Shown here: positions 33,731-46,534 of the stretch, piece after piece
Position numbering within the stretch: position 1 is the first letter of the stretch
How the letters are laid out: each line of letters opens with the position of its first letter
Assembly: GCA_031761405.1 (NCBI GenBank)
Contig: JASEVX010000013.1
Span: 51,461,956-51,525,955 of the forward strand
DNA length: 64,000 nucleotides
Direction: 5' to 3'
Source of the DNA: Serripes groenlandicus
Lineage: Eukaryota; Mollusca; Bivalvia; Cardiida; Cardiidae
Translations under genes and position numbers: made by a program
Notes under the pieces: generated by a model
Told to the model about the DNA's origin: nothing
Database searches by the model: none
What the model saw: only the letters and a program-made list of their open reading frames with translations

Positions 33731-35345
33731 TTTAGTTATATCACGGCGTATCCTGGGTAAGTTGTCAGTACCACTGATCCATTTATCCTGACACCAACGA
33801 TTTAGTTATATCACGGCGTATCCTGTATAAGTTGTCAGTACCACTAATCCATTTATCCTAACACCAACGATTTAGTTATATCACGGCGTATCCTGGGTAA
33901 GTTGTCAGTACCACAGATCCATTTATCCAGACATCAACGATTAAGTTATATCACGGCATATCCTGGGTAAGTTGTCAGTACCACTGATCCATTTATCCAG
34001 ACATCAACGATTTAGTTATATCACGGCGAATCCTGTGTAAGTTGTCAGTACCACTAATCCATTTATCCAAACACCAATGATTTAGTTATATCACGGCGTA
34101 TCCTGGGTAAGTTGTCAGTACCACTGATCCATTTATCCAGACATCAACGATTTAGTTATATCACGACGTATCCTGGGTAAGTTGTCAGTACCACTGATCC
34201 ATTTATCCTGGCACCAACGATTTAGTTATATCACGGCGTATCCTGTATAAGTTGTCAGTACCACTAATCCATTTATCCTAACACCAACGATTTAGTTATA
34301 TCACGGCGTATCCTGGGTAAGTTGTCAGTACCACTGATCCATTTATCCAGACATCAACGATTAAGTTATATCACGGCATATCCTGGGTAAGTTGTTAGTT
34401 CCACTGATCCATTTATCCTGACACCAACGATTTAGTTATATCACGGCGTATCCTGTGTAAATTACCAGTACCACTGATCCATTTATCCAGATATCAACGA
34501 TTTAGTTATATCACGGCGAATCCTGTGTAAGTTGTCAGTACCACTAATCCATTTATCCTAACACCAACGATTTAGTTATATCACGGCGTATCCTGGGTAA
34601 GTTGTCAGTACCACTGATCCATTTATCCAGACATCAACAATTTAGTTATATCACGGCGTATCCTGGGTAAGTTGTCAGTACCACTGATCCATTTATCCTA
34701 ACACCAACGATTTAGTTATATCACGGCGTATCCTGGGTAAATTGCCAGTACCACTAATCCATTTATCCAGACATCAACGATTTAGTTATATCACGGCGTA
34801 TCCTGGGTAAGTTGTCAATACCACTAATCCATTTATCCTAACACCAACGATTTAGTTATATCACGCCGTATCCTGGGTAAGTTGTCAGTACCACTGATCC
34901 ATTTATCCAGACATCAACGATTTAGTTATATCACGGCGTATCCTGGGTAAGTTGCCAGTGCCACTGATCCATTTATCCTGACACAAACGATTTAGTTATA
35001 TCACGGCGTATCCTGGGTAAGTTGTCAGTACCACTAATCCATTTATCCAGACATCAACGATTTAGTTATATCACGGCGTATCCTGGGTAAGTTGTCAGTA
35101 CCACTGATCCATTTATTCTAACACCAACGATTTAGTTATATCATGGCGTATCCTGGGTAAGTTGCCAGTTCCACTGATCCATTTATCCTGACACCAACGA
35201 TCAAGTTATATCACGCCGTATCCTGGGTAAGTTGTCAGTACCACTGATCCATTTATCCTAACACCAACGATTTAGTTATATCACGGCGTATCCTAGTTAA
35301 GTTGTCAGTACCACTGATCCATTTATCCTAACACCAACGATTTAG
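33731..35345. repeat. 70-bp VNTR, about 23 copies, derived from a SINE tail
   Basis: Same unit as 6275-6856. Variants alternate between 'ccagacatcaacga' and 'ctaacaccaacga' endings, hinting at a two-unit (140-bp) register in parts of the array. Confidence 0.95.
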
Positions 35346-35515
35346 TCTTGATGCAAGCGCAATCATACTAAGCGCCATGAAGAGAAAGCTATTTTTACAA
35401 TGTTTAAAGTCTTTTGTATGACCCGGCCGGGGATCGAACTCGCGTCCTCCAGTCGTTGTGGCGGACGCTCTATCAAAGCATCACTGATTCGATCGTGTGT
35501 ATATTAGAAATGAGC
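35346..35515 (-). mobile_element. SINE 5' part with tRNA-like head, adjoining the VNTR
   Basis: Counterpart of 6857-7010. The B box reads 'gcgagttcgatccc' on the - strand. Confidence 0.75.
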
Positions 35516-36069
35516 ATCGTCTATCAATTTGCGTTCGTATTGACTGACCGTAAGGGGATCATATAGAGGTAGATTGGTTTAATAGGGATACTCTTCTAGA
35601 TTTTTTGTCAAAATATGTATATTTGACTTAAGTACGTTGTACATGTAGAAGAAAAGTAAAGGATCTGGTTAGACGTTGCGAATGTGACGTTCACTGTACT
35701 CAAGATAAATTATGACCCAAAATCGCAAGACGCGACTCGTTTCTAAGCCACGTCTGGTAAAATGGGTGACGTTGACGTCTCTGTAGTTTTTGTGCATCGG
35801 ACGAATTTAATTATCAATTTTTTGGAGAATCAATAAAAATGTAGTATGTATTGCAATCAGTTTCTGAGGCAAAATAAGGGAAATTGTTCAAAGCCGTCTG
35901 CATTGGATGCGTCAAAATACATGTGTTTGTTGGAAAGGTCTGAAAGATAGTTTGTTTCCCGCACTAATGGTTCTCGATCAGTTTTTGACATCATTGAACT
36001 GATCATAAGCTTTGTACATTGATATTGTAAGAATCCGAGGACAATATGTTGACAGACGACACACGACTT

Positions 36070-36245
36070 CACAAATGGTAGTAATGGTTGCCCTCCTTGG
36101 CGCTCAGTGTTGCTGGGTTAGCATTAAGACTGGCTGGAGTCGGGATAAATGGACCAGTAGCCCTTTTAAGTTACCAAGGAATCGCCGTTATATAATTGAA
36201 TCCATTTTGAAAGCGGCATAAAACACCACCCAAACAATCAATCAA
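36070..36245 (+). mobile_element. SINE body and tail
   Basis: Counterpart of 7765-7955 ('gccctccttggcgctcagtg', 'gaaagcggcataaaacacca'). Confidence 0.75.
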
Positions 36246-36319
36246 ACAAACGAACGCCTTACATAGGGCGATAACAAAAACTCACTTTGAGCACTTCGTG
36301 CTCAGGTGAGCTAATAATC

Positions 36320-36590
36320 CAGTTGGTAAAATAGTCTCTGAAAATGACAATTGTGTCCACCAATACTGTCAATCTGAGGGTGGTGAGTATGAAACCCAGC
36401 TAGGCCAACTTTCTTTCTTACATTTAATAAAAGTCAGTGTGACAAATGGATTCATCTTCCACCATTGAGCTAACAGTTGTTGTAACGAAATAACCAGTTG
36501 CTTGGACTGTTATGTGGAGTACTGTTGTGAAATAATCCGTGATGCACAAGGAAAGGTGACTTGCTCATCGTGATATTACACTAATAATGA
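36320..36590 (+). mobile_element. SINE copy at the duplication edge
   Basis: Counterpart of 8025-8340. The sequence leaves the paralogue inside the SINE tail, where the 44-bp array begins. Confidence 0.65.
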
Positions 36591-37115
36591 TTTCTGGAAA
36601 AAATTGACCTTATCCTAACCTTTCTTAATAATATTGACATAATCCCGATGTTTCTACAATAGTATTATTTAAGATTTTGACACGATCCTGACCTTTCTAA
36701 AATAGTATTACTTAATATTATTGACCTGATCGTGACTTTTCTAAAATATTAATACTAAATAAGATTGACCAAATCCTGACCTTTTTACAATGTTACTACG
36801 TAATAATAATAACCTAATCAAGACCTTTCTACCATGTTACTACTTAATAATATTGACATAATCCTGACCTTTCTACAAAAGTACTACTAAATAAGATTGA
36901 CCTAATCCTGACCTTTCTACAATGTTACTACGTAATAATAATTACATAATCCAGACCTTTCTACAATATTACTATGTAATAATGATGACCTAATCCTTAC
37001 CTTTCTATAACATTACTACTTAATAATATTGACCTAATTCAGACCTTTCTACAATTTTACTACTAAATAAGATTGACATTATCCAGAACTTTCTACAATA
37101 TTACTACTTAATATT

Positions 37116-38029
37116 ATTGCATACTTTCATATTGTCCCGTTCACTTTGCATTGAAGACCGTGGTCATGATGTTTCGATAATGACAGCTTTCAAGGAGTGA
37201 TCCTGACCGTAGTTAAGGACTTGCGAAAATTCCGCATAATTAACATGCTAGGGAGTACTTTTTTGATGTAAACAAACAAAGCTGACCTAAATATCATTAT
37301 TATACCTCACGTGACTTTGTAATGTTAGATTCTCATATACTGAGTATGTACAATTTCTTACTGTCTCATGCTAGAAGTACGTTTTTGACCGGTTAACAGT
37401 GTACTGTTACATGGCACGCGCGTCACCGTTATAATTCAAACGGCATTTGCAAAAAAAATACTACTTATGTAGACAAACAGTTTGTTTCTAATTCGGAAGC
37501 AGATTTATCAGTTCTAGATAATAATATTGACATAATTCAATAATAACCTCGTTCTTTGGCGAACGTAGCTTCGCAAGCTCGGTAACGTTAACCCAAGAAC
37601 TCGGTCGAACGATGATTTCACAGTACAAGGTCAATAACCTATATTATCATATAACCTATAAATAGATGCTTTTTCATTGGCTAAAAAGTTACTTTTTGGA
37701 AAAATTATCTTGCGATATGCACCAGTTTTATAAATAGTAACAGGGGCAGACCGGGGAATCCCATGAGCCGCAAATTAATATATTTTGCCTTTATCAGTAC
37801 GCTACGTAATTTTCCGAAGCGCGTTCCGAATAACCATGGACATTTCCGAAGCTCGTTCGGATGATAACAACAATATGATAAATTGAGGGTTATATAATGA
37901 AACAGTTATGGGCTTTTCAGCTGTTATACATGATATTGATATGCACCAAAAAAATCTTTATTGACCTCGGCTATCGCCTTGGTCAAAAATGATTTGTTTG
38001 GTGCATATCACATCATGTATAACAGCTGC
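37116..38029. mobile_element. 0.9-kb insertion(s) in the 44-bp array
   Basis: Non-repeat sequence splits the array. A leftover array unit near 37530 suggests two adjacent insertions (about 37116-37515 and 37545-38029). The right one ends in the nested palindrome listed next. No coding sequence. Confidence 0.55.
37918..38028. mobile_element. Nested palindrome, MITE or fold-back element
   Basis: Arms 37918-37950 and 37997-38028 (cagctgttatacatgat…atgcaccaaa and its reverse complement) enclose a second inverted repeat (ttgacctcgg…ccttggtcaa). The whole could fold into one ~111-nt stem. Confidence 0.75.
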
Positions 38030-38867
38030 TAAATAATATTGACCTAATCCTGACCTTTCTACAATATTACTTCTTAATGATAATGACCTAATCCTGACTT
38101 TTCTACAATATTACTACTAAATAATATTAACCTATTCCTGAACTTTCTAAAACATTACTACTAAATTAGATTGACATAATCCAGACCTTTCTACAATATT
38201 ACTACTTAATACTATTTACCTAATCCTGACCTTTCTACAACACTACTACTTAATAATATTGACCTAATCCTGATCTTTCTACACTATTATTACTAAATAG
38301 GACTTACCTAATCCTGACCTTTCTACAATGTTACTACGTAATAATTAATGACTTATCCAGACCTTTCTAAAATATTACTACTAAATAATATTGACTTAAT
38401 CCAGACCTTTCTACAATAGTTTTACTTAAAAAGGTTGACCTAATCCAATCTTACGTTAAATTGTCTGTCAGGAATAAACAGCATGATATATGCAAAAGTA
38501 ATTACAAATAAAATGTTATCTTATGCTTTTTTATATCAGCACATTGTAGAAGGTCGAATAAGATATGAATTTTCCCACGCTACGAGTCTTGCAATACAAC
38601 CAATGTATCGCTTCTGTAACGTAATTTTCTATTTATTATATACCTAAAATTTATTAAGAATGAAAAAAGTAAAACAATATACAGATTCAATTTTTATTTA
38701 AAAGGGATAACAGTTCTTTAATCGTGAAATGACGCGATGAATGGCTGATGATGCTAGGTTTTTTATATATAAAATAGAAACGATTTCCTAAATAGGTTGT
38801 ATGCATATTTTACCACGTAGTGAAGATTCAAAACGAGAAGCTCGCTGAAAGTAGTCCGCGCACTGTC

Positions 38868-38875
38868 TGACGTCA
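38868..38875. promoter_or_regulatory. Perfect CRE-like palindrome TGACGTCA
   Basis: The 8-bp match is immediately followed by a 34-nt palindrome (38877-38910). Its position about 240 bp upstream of the pseudogene exon is compatible with a relic promoter, but this is only a short motif match. Confidence 0.3.
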
Positions 38876-38876
38876 C

Positions 38877-38910
38877 AATTCCGTATTATACACGTGTACA
38901 ATACGGAATT
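38877..38910. repeat. 34-nt near-perfect palindrome
   Basis: aattccgtatt / aatacggaatt flank 'atacacgtgtac', itself palindromic around the E-box CACGTG. Confidence 0.85.
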
Positions 38911-39111
38911 TTAATCTATCGTGTCTGAACTGTGCTTGGTAATCTGCATGTATTTGCGCCGGAAAATGTACAGGTATATAATGAAGCTATATATTATTAA
39001 TGTAATAAATAATTTCGGATCGAAACTTATTAAACTAAATTTAGATTTCCAGTTGAGGTATAGGTACATGCAACACACATGTGTCAGTGGATACTTTGAT
39101 ATTCATTACAG

Positions 39112-41126
39112 ATAGACGAAACATCGACACTGTCAATGTAGAATTGTCTAAGCGTTTGCATGGCGTACTAGATGTTATAGGCGCATCTGAGTACGTCCGA
39201 AAGAAGTATTGGGAGCTTGCTATGTTAAATGAAATAACATTGACGTTTGAATGTGAATGTTATTACCAAACGTCAAGCAAACGATCATTTTATCAAATTG
39301 GTATCGCATGCGAAGGGACAACTACAACCGGTTTAGATTCTGATGTTGATATGATACATTGCTACGAAGACATTCCTGTAGTAGACAATTTAGACGAGTC
39401 TAAACACCGAGGAAAATACTACCTTATTTTAACAGATGATGACATAAAACCTGGATATGGTCCAGTGTGTTAGAAATGAATGTCTGCTTTATATTATAAT
39501 GTGCGATATATGAGAAGATTTTACTCCGTTCATAAATCGATCGTAAAAGTAGAATATGTATTACACATCTAACAGTGATTGGTGGAAAAAAAAGCACTCG
39601 GAACGGTCCAGCGGAAACGGTTTGGGCTGAATTTATGCGCCAAAATGATATAGTATATGCATTAAGATGTTGACAGATACTGAGGTCAGGCAATTCCTGG
39701 TTGTACAGGAAACGACAGTACAACTGGCAGTCAAAAAAACAATTTAAGACAATGGGTTCATACGGTTGTTTCTTTGTTGGTGTTGGACATCCTCACAGTG
39801 ACAACACATCTTTCCGAACGAAACTCAACACAAGTGTTACATTCTCCTCAAGATGATGAAGAAAGATATTATAGAACCAAACACCGGCGAATCTAGTCCA
39901 TCATATCATTGTCAAACAAGCCTGTTTTATACAATTGAAAATTCACAAAGATTTACTTGAAGGGATTGCAACCTTGTTCTTTGTGTACAGATGTGTCTTG
40001 TACGTATATTAAAATGGGTGAAGATAAAAAAATGACCCAAATATTTTATTCCGGAAGAAAATATGTTCGCTAAGCTCCACCCAAAGACATTGAAAAAACT
40101 CGAGTATGTTTTAAACAACATTATAGAGAGTGGTACAGGGTTTCTATATACACTTACTTGTGATAATATTGTGGAACTGCTTAAATCTAAAATGTGTGGT
40201 TCCGAATTAATGTTTAGCCTGGGTAGTACGAGTAGCATGCTCGAGCCACTGTTAGTGTGTTCTTCTATTGCAATGTTAGTGTATAGCGTAAGGAACGAGC
40301 TATTGCGACACATGCATATGTTGTCTAACACATATATGGGTTATCTAGATGTAAGAATGGCATTTGACTCTATAATTCCACATATACAATTACAATATCA
40401 ACAGTGTCTGTTTGCCCAGTACTTGTCACGTGGAGATGGTACCTGCATGTGGTCTAAAACTATTCCAAATGTAATATCAGAAACTAGTGACTGTGACCTA
40501 GCAATTTTATATATTCAATCTGAGCTGCTGCAAGAGAAATGTAAGTGTATTCTAGTGGCATGTGCTGATAGTTCAGAACCTTATGTGTTAGCTGTGTGTT
40601 CACGCAAAGATCGAGGATTTAATTCAAATTCCGCTCTCGCTGAGAAACTACAATTAACTGACATGTCTAGTAAATACTTCAGACGTCACTGTACCACAGG
40701 CTGTATGTTTTTTCATCCGACTCAAGTCGGCCTTGTACATGCATCTCTTCAATACGAGATGTTCCGTAATGCGTATACAAAACCTGGCTCGGAATCTGAA
40801 GAATTGTGTCTGGATTACTGGTTAAACTGGATAACTGTAGATTCACAGATATATATGTATTTTTTACATTATTTCCTTTATTCTAAAGACACAAACGAGG
40901 CAGACAAAGAGACAGCTTTGTTAAAACTAATACACGTTCTGTACACGGACCTTAATCTTGGACACAACGAGACAGGTTGAACCTGTGTGGATGGATATGT
41001 TTACAGGAAAATGGTGTACCAGGAGCATGGAGATTATATTGTCTTTCATGGAAAATCAGACCCTTTAAGAATGCAGTTAAATGGCATATGTTAATTTTAC
41101 AGAGTGAAGTAATACAAGGAAAATAG
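39112..41126 (+). pseudogene. Mab-21-domain (cGAS-like) pseudogene
   Basis: Homologous along its length to the two intact genes but broken in many places. The start ATG is ATC (39123-39125). A stop follows GYG at 39471. The stretch 39474-39590 is rearranged by indels. TGA at 39671 replaces CGA. About 50 bp near 39812 that encode the EWRISFSL core are missing. Further stops lie near 39957 and 40035. A 1-bp deletion near 40975 shifts the frame after HNETG. The nucleotidyltransferase Gly-Ser is Gly-Ile (IGIACEGTTT), while DVDM is kept. Open stretches remain at 39123-39473 and 40063-40980; the latter encodes most of the C-terminal half. It is more diverged from both intact genes than they are from each other, so it is an older copy. 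Confidence 0.9.
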
Positions 41127-42651
41127 GAGTTTCATGATAAAATCAAATAAGTTAAATACCATTGTATAGCGCATTTTTCATCCATAAAATTAACGTTTCA
41201 AATATGTTTTCTTAAATAATAAATGTGTTTATATTTGAGTCGATACATAAATGCATTTGAATTTTATTTAGCAAAAAGTTAGTTTTTATGCATTTCAGGA
41301 CATTCGTGAATAATTGTTTCTAGATCGGGGGTATTCGGTTTAAGCCCCCAATCAATACCGATAACTAACGACCTCACACGAAAACTGTGAAGTCCATTCG
41401 GGACCTTTTACCTGAAACATAGGTTGACATGTATCCTTTCTGTTTGTTGATACAACATAATCCATTTGTACATGATCCGGCTCATAATAAGTTAAGAAAT
41501 CACATACTAAATAATACAACCGATATGACAGTTTAACTGTTCACACTTTCATTATTGTGTATTCATTCTACCCTTTAATCAAATGTATAAATATTACGTA
41601 AGTTCAACACATTCTGGCTCAATAACAAAATTACTCAATATAAGCATTGTCTACTGTTGCAACAATAGGTTCTGTTCTATTCTATAACTTTTTACAATTA
41701 TACCGATTTCAAATAGCTTCAAATAGATTATGAATTCCCCTTATTTAATGCCAAATGACTGACGTGATACTTGTATTCATAACTTTATTACCAATAAACA
41801 TTTTACTAAGTTAAAACTGTTTTGACAATTTATACTCCTCTGTATATATCAGTAATAGTAATAGTACGTTTAACGAAAATAGTCAATATGACAGAAAAGA
41901 GGAACGTTTCGTCCTGAATCCGTTTCGTTTCCAACAAAGTTTACAAAAGTTGTACATAACAGCGGCACTAGAAGCAGTATCTTATAACTGTTGTTAATTT
42001 AAATAACTGGATACCTGTATATGAATGATGTTCAGGAAGACGGTCCTGTAAACGTTGTGTATCGCTACCTTGTAGTCTGTCAGGATATGCTCCAGATTGG
42101 GTCTACCCGATCAGATTTGGCGGTTTTGGCTTTGTTGACTACCCGAATAATTTTCCGAGGGGAATCTAGTCACCTTGTTAAATCTATCGATGGGAGTTTG
42201 ACTACTATGCACTGTTTAGAAATATGGTATTTTGGCTGAGGGGATTCTGCGTGTCGACCCTTGTTTTACCGTCATCGTAACAAGGGGCAACTTTATAGGT
42301 TTAAATGTTTATGTTATTTCTTTTTTGTAAATCCATAAGCTCTTAGTTTTGTTAACCTGTTTGTATATTTGCTATACAATAATTATGTTTCAATGCAGTA
42401 GAATATATGAATGAATTTTAATAGCTGTGTAACTGCTTTTATAAAAGAAGCCCATCATTATCTATGTAAGTGTTTATATATAGTTTGAAAAAGAACCATA
42501 AACATGCAAACGAAAATCTTCCTTATTCCATGTATACAGTTTATTTCAATTCGAACTTTTGAGTTATTTGATATTTGATGTTAAACGAAAAGGAATTGTA
42601 AATAAAGCTTGTCAGGATCGATGTTCGTTTATGTTTGTTTTATATGAGAAA
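41127..42651. other. Unique intergenic DNA, no gene supported
   Basis: AT-rich. A 72-codon frame at 42021 has no recognisable content and lies in sequence with 'acccgatcagatttggcgg'-type repeat character. Confidence 0.5.
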
Positions 42652-42909
42652 TTGGTGGTGTAGTGGTAGACTGTCCGCCTCTGGTGAGAGAGGTCGCGGG
42701 TTCGTTCCCCGGTCGGGTCATACCAATACTTTAACATGAGAGTAATTGCTGCCCTCCTTGGCGCTCAGGGTTGCGGACTAAGCATTACTTCTTACTGGCA
42801 GCTGTCAGGATAAATCGACTAGTAGTAATGGTAAATTACCCATTACCCGCCATCATATAACTTTTTTATAAAGCAGCGTAAAAGACCAAACAATCGATCA
42901 ATCAATAGG
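42652..42909 (+). mobile_element. Complete tRNA-derived SINE
   Basis: The tRNA-like head 42652-42720 has A box 'tggtgtagtggtagactg', B box 'gggttcgttcccc' and a nearly paired T stem. It is followed by 'gccctccttggcgctcaggg', 'gtcaggataaatcgactagt' and a (caat)n tail. It shows the intact order from which the - strand VNTR-linked copies derive. Confidence 0.8.
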
Positions 42910-43800
42910 AGAAATTTGATATTCAAACCTTATAAGATAAACTCGATAAATTCAGGAAGAAATAAAATTCATCATTGTTTTTATATATATGTGATTTATT
43001 TGACAGACTTATCCATTGAAAACATCGATATGTGGAATACCATCTTTTCCCTAAACAAAGTGTGTGTAACTCGTCTGCTGCAGAGACACAGTGTATCAAG
43101 GAAATGGTAAAATAATGGTCGTACCCATTACTAACAAAATCAATCGACATAGATCCGTTAATTTGTCACATCATAAACAAGAATATATATTTAGATAACC
43201 CTCCAAACTATAAAGGACGTACGCGATAATAAATGACTGCTTTGTTATTGAATTGTTAAACTTGATAAATCCAGTTCTTATCCTCTGGTGGTGCAATTTA
43301 GCCTAAATATATATGATATCTCTAAATGAGTCCGTACAATTAGGCATTTATCAACTGTGTATGTTCAGATTACTCTGTCCATCGACTCCGTCATATCAGA
43401 ATATACACACGTTGACATACTCTCTAACAAGTGTATATAAGCGTATTTGTACTGTACTGATCTAGAACAGATTGAGTGGTCGAACAAGCTGATCTGAATC
43501 TACACTTCTTACAAAAGCCAAGAATCTTTTGCAGAGGACGTACTCATAGTATGTCCCCAATAACATTTCATGTTTTGGTAAAAATTAATGATGTCTATTA
43601 CGTTAACTACGTGAATTTAACAATTGAGTTATCATCCTTCAACATTAAATCAACTGTTTCCGCTTACAATACTATTTTAATGAATTACAAGACAGCGACA
43701 CTACATGAACAACGACACAAAATGCGTTTACTGTAATTAAATAGCTTCTTTAATGTTGAATTTCGTATCTTATTTAGTATTTGTAAACTTATTTGTAAGA
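42910..43800. other. Unique DNA, no gene supported
   Basis: A MITE-end-like 'cgtctgctgcagaga…aaggaaatgg' occurs near 43070-43107. An 86-codon frame at 43476 is unrecognised and probably chance. Confidence 0.5.
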
Positions 43801-44527
43801 ACATCGACAATAAAATATTGGTATGTGAGCATCAACAATAAAATATTGGTATGTGAGCATCAACAATAAAATATTGGTCTGTGAGCATCAACAATAAAAT
43901 ATTGGTATGTGAGCATCAACAATAAAATATTGGTCTGTGAGCATCAACAATAAAATATTGGTCTGTGAGCATCAATAATAAAATATTGGTATGTGAGCAT
44001 CAACAATAAAATATTGGTCTGTGAGCATCAACAATAAAATATTGGTCTGTGAGCATCAACAATAAAATATTGGTCTGTGAGCATCAACAATAAAATATTG
44101 GTATGTGAGCATCAACAATAAAATATTGGTCTGTGAGCATCAACAATAAAATATTGGTATGTGAGCATCAACAATAAAATATTGGTCTGTGAGCATCAAC
44201 AATAAAATATTGGTCTGTGAGCATCAACAATAAAATATTGGTATTTGAGCATCAACAATAAAATATTGGTATGTGAGCATCAACAATAAAATATTGGTAT
44301 GTGAGCATCAACAATGAAATATTAGTATGTGAGCATCAACAATAAAATATTGGTATGTGAGCATCAACAATAATATATTGGTCTGTGAGCATCAACAATA
44401 AAATATTGGTATATGAGCATCAACAATAAAATATTGGTATGTGAGCATCAACAATAAAATATTGGTATGTGAGCATCAACAATAAAATATTGGTATGTGA
44501 GCATCAACAATAAAATATTGGTATATG
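43801..44527. repeat. 28-bp tandem repeat, about 26 copies
   Basis: The unit is 'aacaataaaatattggtatg' + 'tgagcatc'. Copies are nearly identical, with a recurrent a/c variant (ggtatgtgag or ggtctgtgag). Such homogeneity indicates recent expansion or ongoing exchange. Confidence 0.95.
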
Positions 44528-45845
44528 TTGAGCAACACATATAAGAGTGAATGATCATCATAAGCAATTTCTGATGTTCCTACATTGTTTTCATTTTAAA
44601 GTTATTGTAGTTAAGCAAACTTCATCTGCAAACAATTTCAGTTTGTGGCTTTGTCCAATATCAAAAAGGATAATGCCAGACTAATTCTGTTTTTAAACTA
44701 AAGAAACGTGTATGTTTTACTATGAAGTTCAGACATATGCTATTCATGTATCGATGTCAATGTAATTTCGATTATGCATGTAGACTTTTGGTACTATGGA
44801 ATATTTCAGAAACAGACAAAAAGGTTCCAAATTCTTCAAAATAAAATTATTAGATTTGTTCTTAATCTTGATGCAAGATATATAATATATTAGTTCTGAA
44901 TGTTTTATATTAAGTGTATGTTTGCATGTTGCCAAAACCTTATAGCAGTTAACTTTTATCCATGTTTTTTTTACGATCATGGATAAGCTCTAACTTACAT
45001 GAATTGACATTGTTTTCATGCTAGTTGTTTACATAAGTGCAGTACCAGGTTTGGCAAAACTGTTTGTTTTACCATTACAAAGGTTAAAAGTTTTAGAAAA
45101 AAATAGTTGAGATGTTGTATGTTGAAAGCATTACCTGCTTGCTATTCAAATCTCTGTTTAAAATATTCACTGAGATACCAATTTAAGTAGGTGAAATAAT
45201 ATTAATTCATTATTCAGTTTTGCCTACCTGGGTTAAACGGTAAAAAAATAAGGAAAACAATAGAAACAAGGGAGTTGATTTGTTTGTCGTCCGTGGTAAG
45301 TGTATGTCTTCCCTTGTATTCTTATTGTATGTGAATTATAAACTTATTAAACATAATTAATTTGCTATTTAACTTTTATATTCGTATATGAATTATATGT
45401 AACAATGTTGCATGTCTTGTACTTCATTAAATAAAATAATTAAATCAAAGCAATCAAAAACATTCAGCCACAGTGGCGTAGATCATCGTCCGTAACATTG
45501 TAAAGTAGACTCACACAAAGTGTCAGTGTTTTATACATTGAACTGACATCATTTAATCGTATTAGGTAAAGAGTTTAACTGATACCGACATTGTGTCGAG
45601 TCACACAGAACTATTCAGTGTTTTATTTATAGGACCAGAAGCTGTCAAACATTTGAGGGGTACATTTCCGAACCTGCATTGTCAAATGTCAAATCGACAA
45701 GGGTTGAGTGCTGCCTATATTTAAGTCAAGGTGGTATTTAGTGTCCCCTCTTAGTCGTCTGTGAATTGTATGTCTATTCTGCATACTCAATTCATATTTG
45801 GTAGACAACATATCATGTTCTATCAATCACTGTAACTTAATCCGA
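44528..45845. other. Unique AT-rich DNA, no gene seen
   Basis: No recognisable coding, RNA or tandem feature. Confidence 0.5.
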
Positions 45846-45990
45846 ATGTGCTAATACAGTATAAATAAGACTAAATCAGTTTAAATATGACTAATACAGT
45901 ATAAATAAGCCTAATACAGTTTAAATAAGACTACTCCAATATAAACAAGACTCATACAGTTTAAATAAGACTACTAAAACAGTATGACAT
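45846..45990. repeat. About 21-bp tandem repeat, 7-8 copies
   Basis: 'taatacagtataaataagac' recurs with substitutions. Confidence 0.85.
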
Positions 45991-46534
45991 AACTTAGGAG
46001 CATAAGCCTAACTATTTATTGAAAGTATCCTCTTTCATAGCCATTGACTTGTTTTTGTACCGCGGATAATAACAGTACACACATATATTTCGTGTTTACA
46101 TTCTGAGAGATAACGGAACGGTCTAAATCGCCATTCATATGAGTTTCATATCTATATAGTTCAAACTTGAATTTATAAAACTCAATCAGTGAAGTTTTTG
46201 ATCGATCGTCATTGCTCAGTGTGACGAACATTCACATGTGTTCGAAATATATCCACATACGCTCGAGTTGAGACCGTAATATCTAGAGAAATTGGCAGAC
46301 GCGCGAAAATTACAAAATATGATTTTTTTATATGACATTTATACGTAACATCAATATAATCCTTCAGATTCCACTATCCATGTTTTCTTTGTACTTTCAG
46401 CACCTTTGAATTTCTTCAATATTTGGTATTTTTCCTTTGAACCCGAGTTTCAGCACTCCTGAGTACTTTGATTGTATTAGAGAATTTGATGTCAAATAAC
46501 TAAAAGACATAAAGCTAGGAAATGTGCATTTTGC

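Larger units (their letters stand above)
29938..36590 (+). repeat. Segmental duplication 1, copy 2 (paralogue of 1030-8300)
   Basis: Same block order as copy 1, without the 1.58-kb insertion, and with the VNTR expanded to about 23 units. Confidence 0.85.
36591..38460. repeat. 44-bp minisatellite array, interrupted by an insertion
   Basis: Units of 'attgacctaatcctgacctt' + 'tctacaatattactacttaataat' run 36591-37115 and 38030-38460. A fragment of a unit remains at about 37520-37545 inside the interruption. Confidence 0.9.
38461..39111. other. 5' flank of the Mab-21 pseudogene
   Basis: Mostly unique. From about 39025 it resembles the sequence just upstream of the other two genes ('aaacttattaaacta…atttcca…catgcaacacac') and ends in the conserved 'attacag' acceptor (AG 39110-39111). 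It also holds a CRE-like site and a palindrome, listed separately. Confidence 0.6.

Noticed and set aside
43801..44527. CRISPR-like array
   Set aside because: Units are directly tandem with no spacers, and the genome is eukaryotic.
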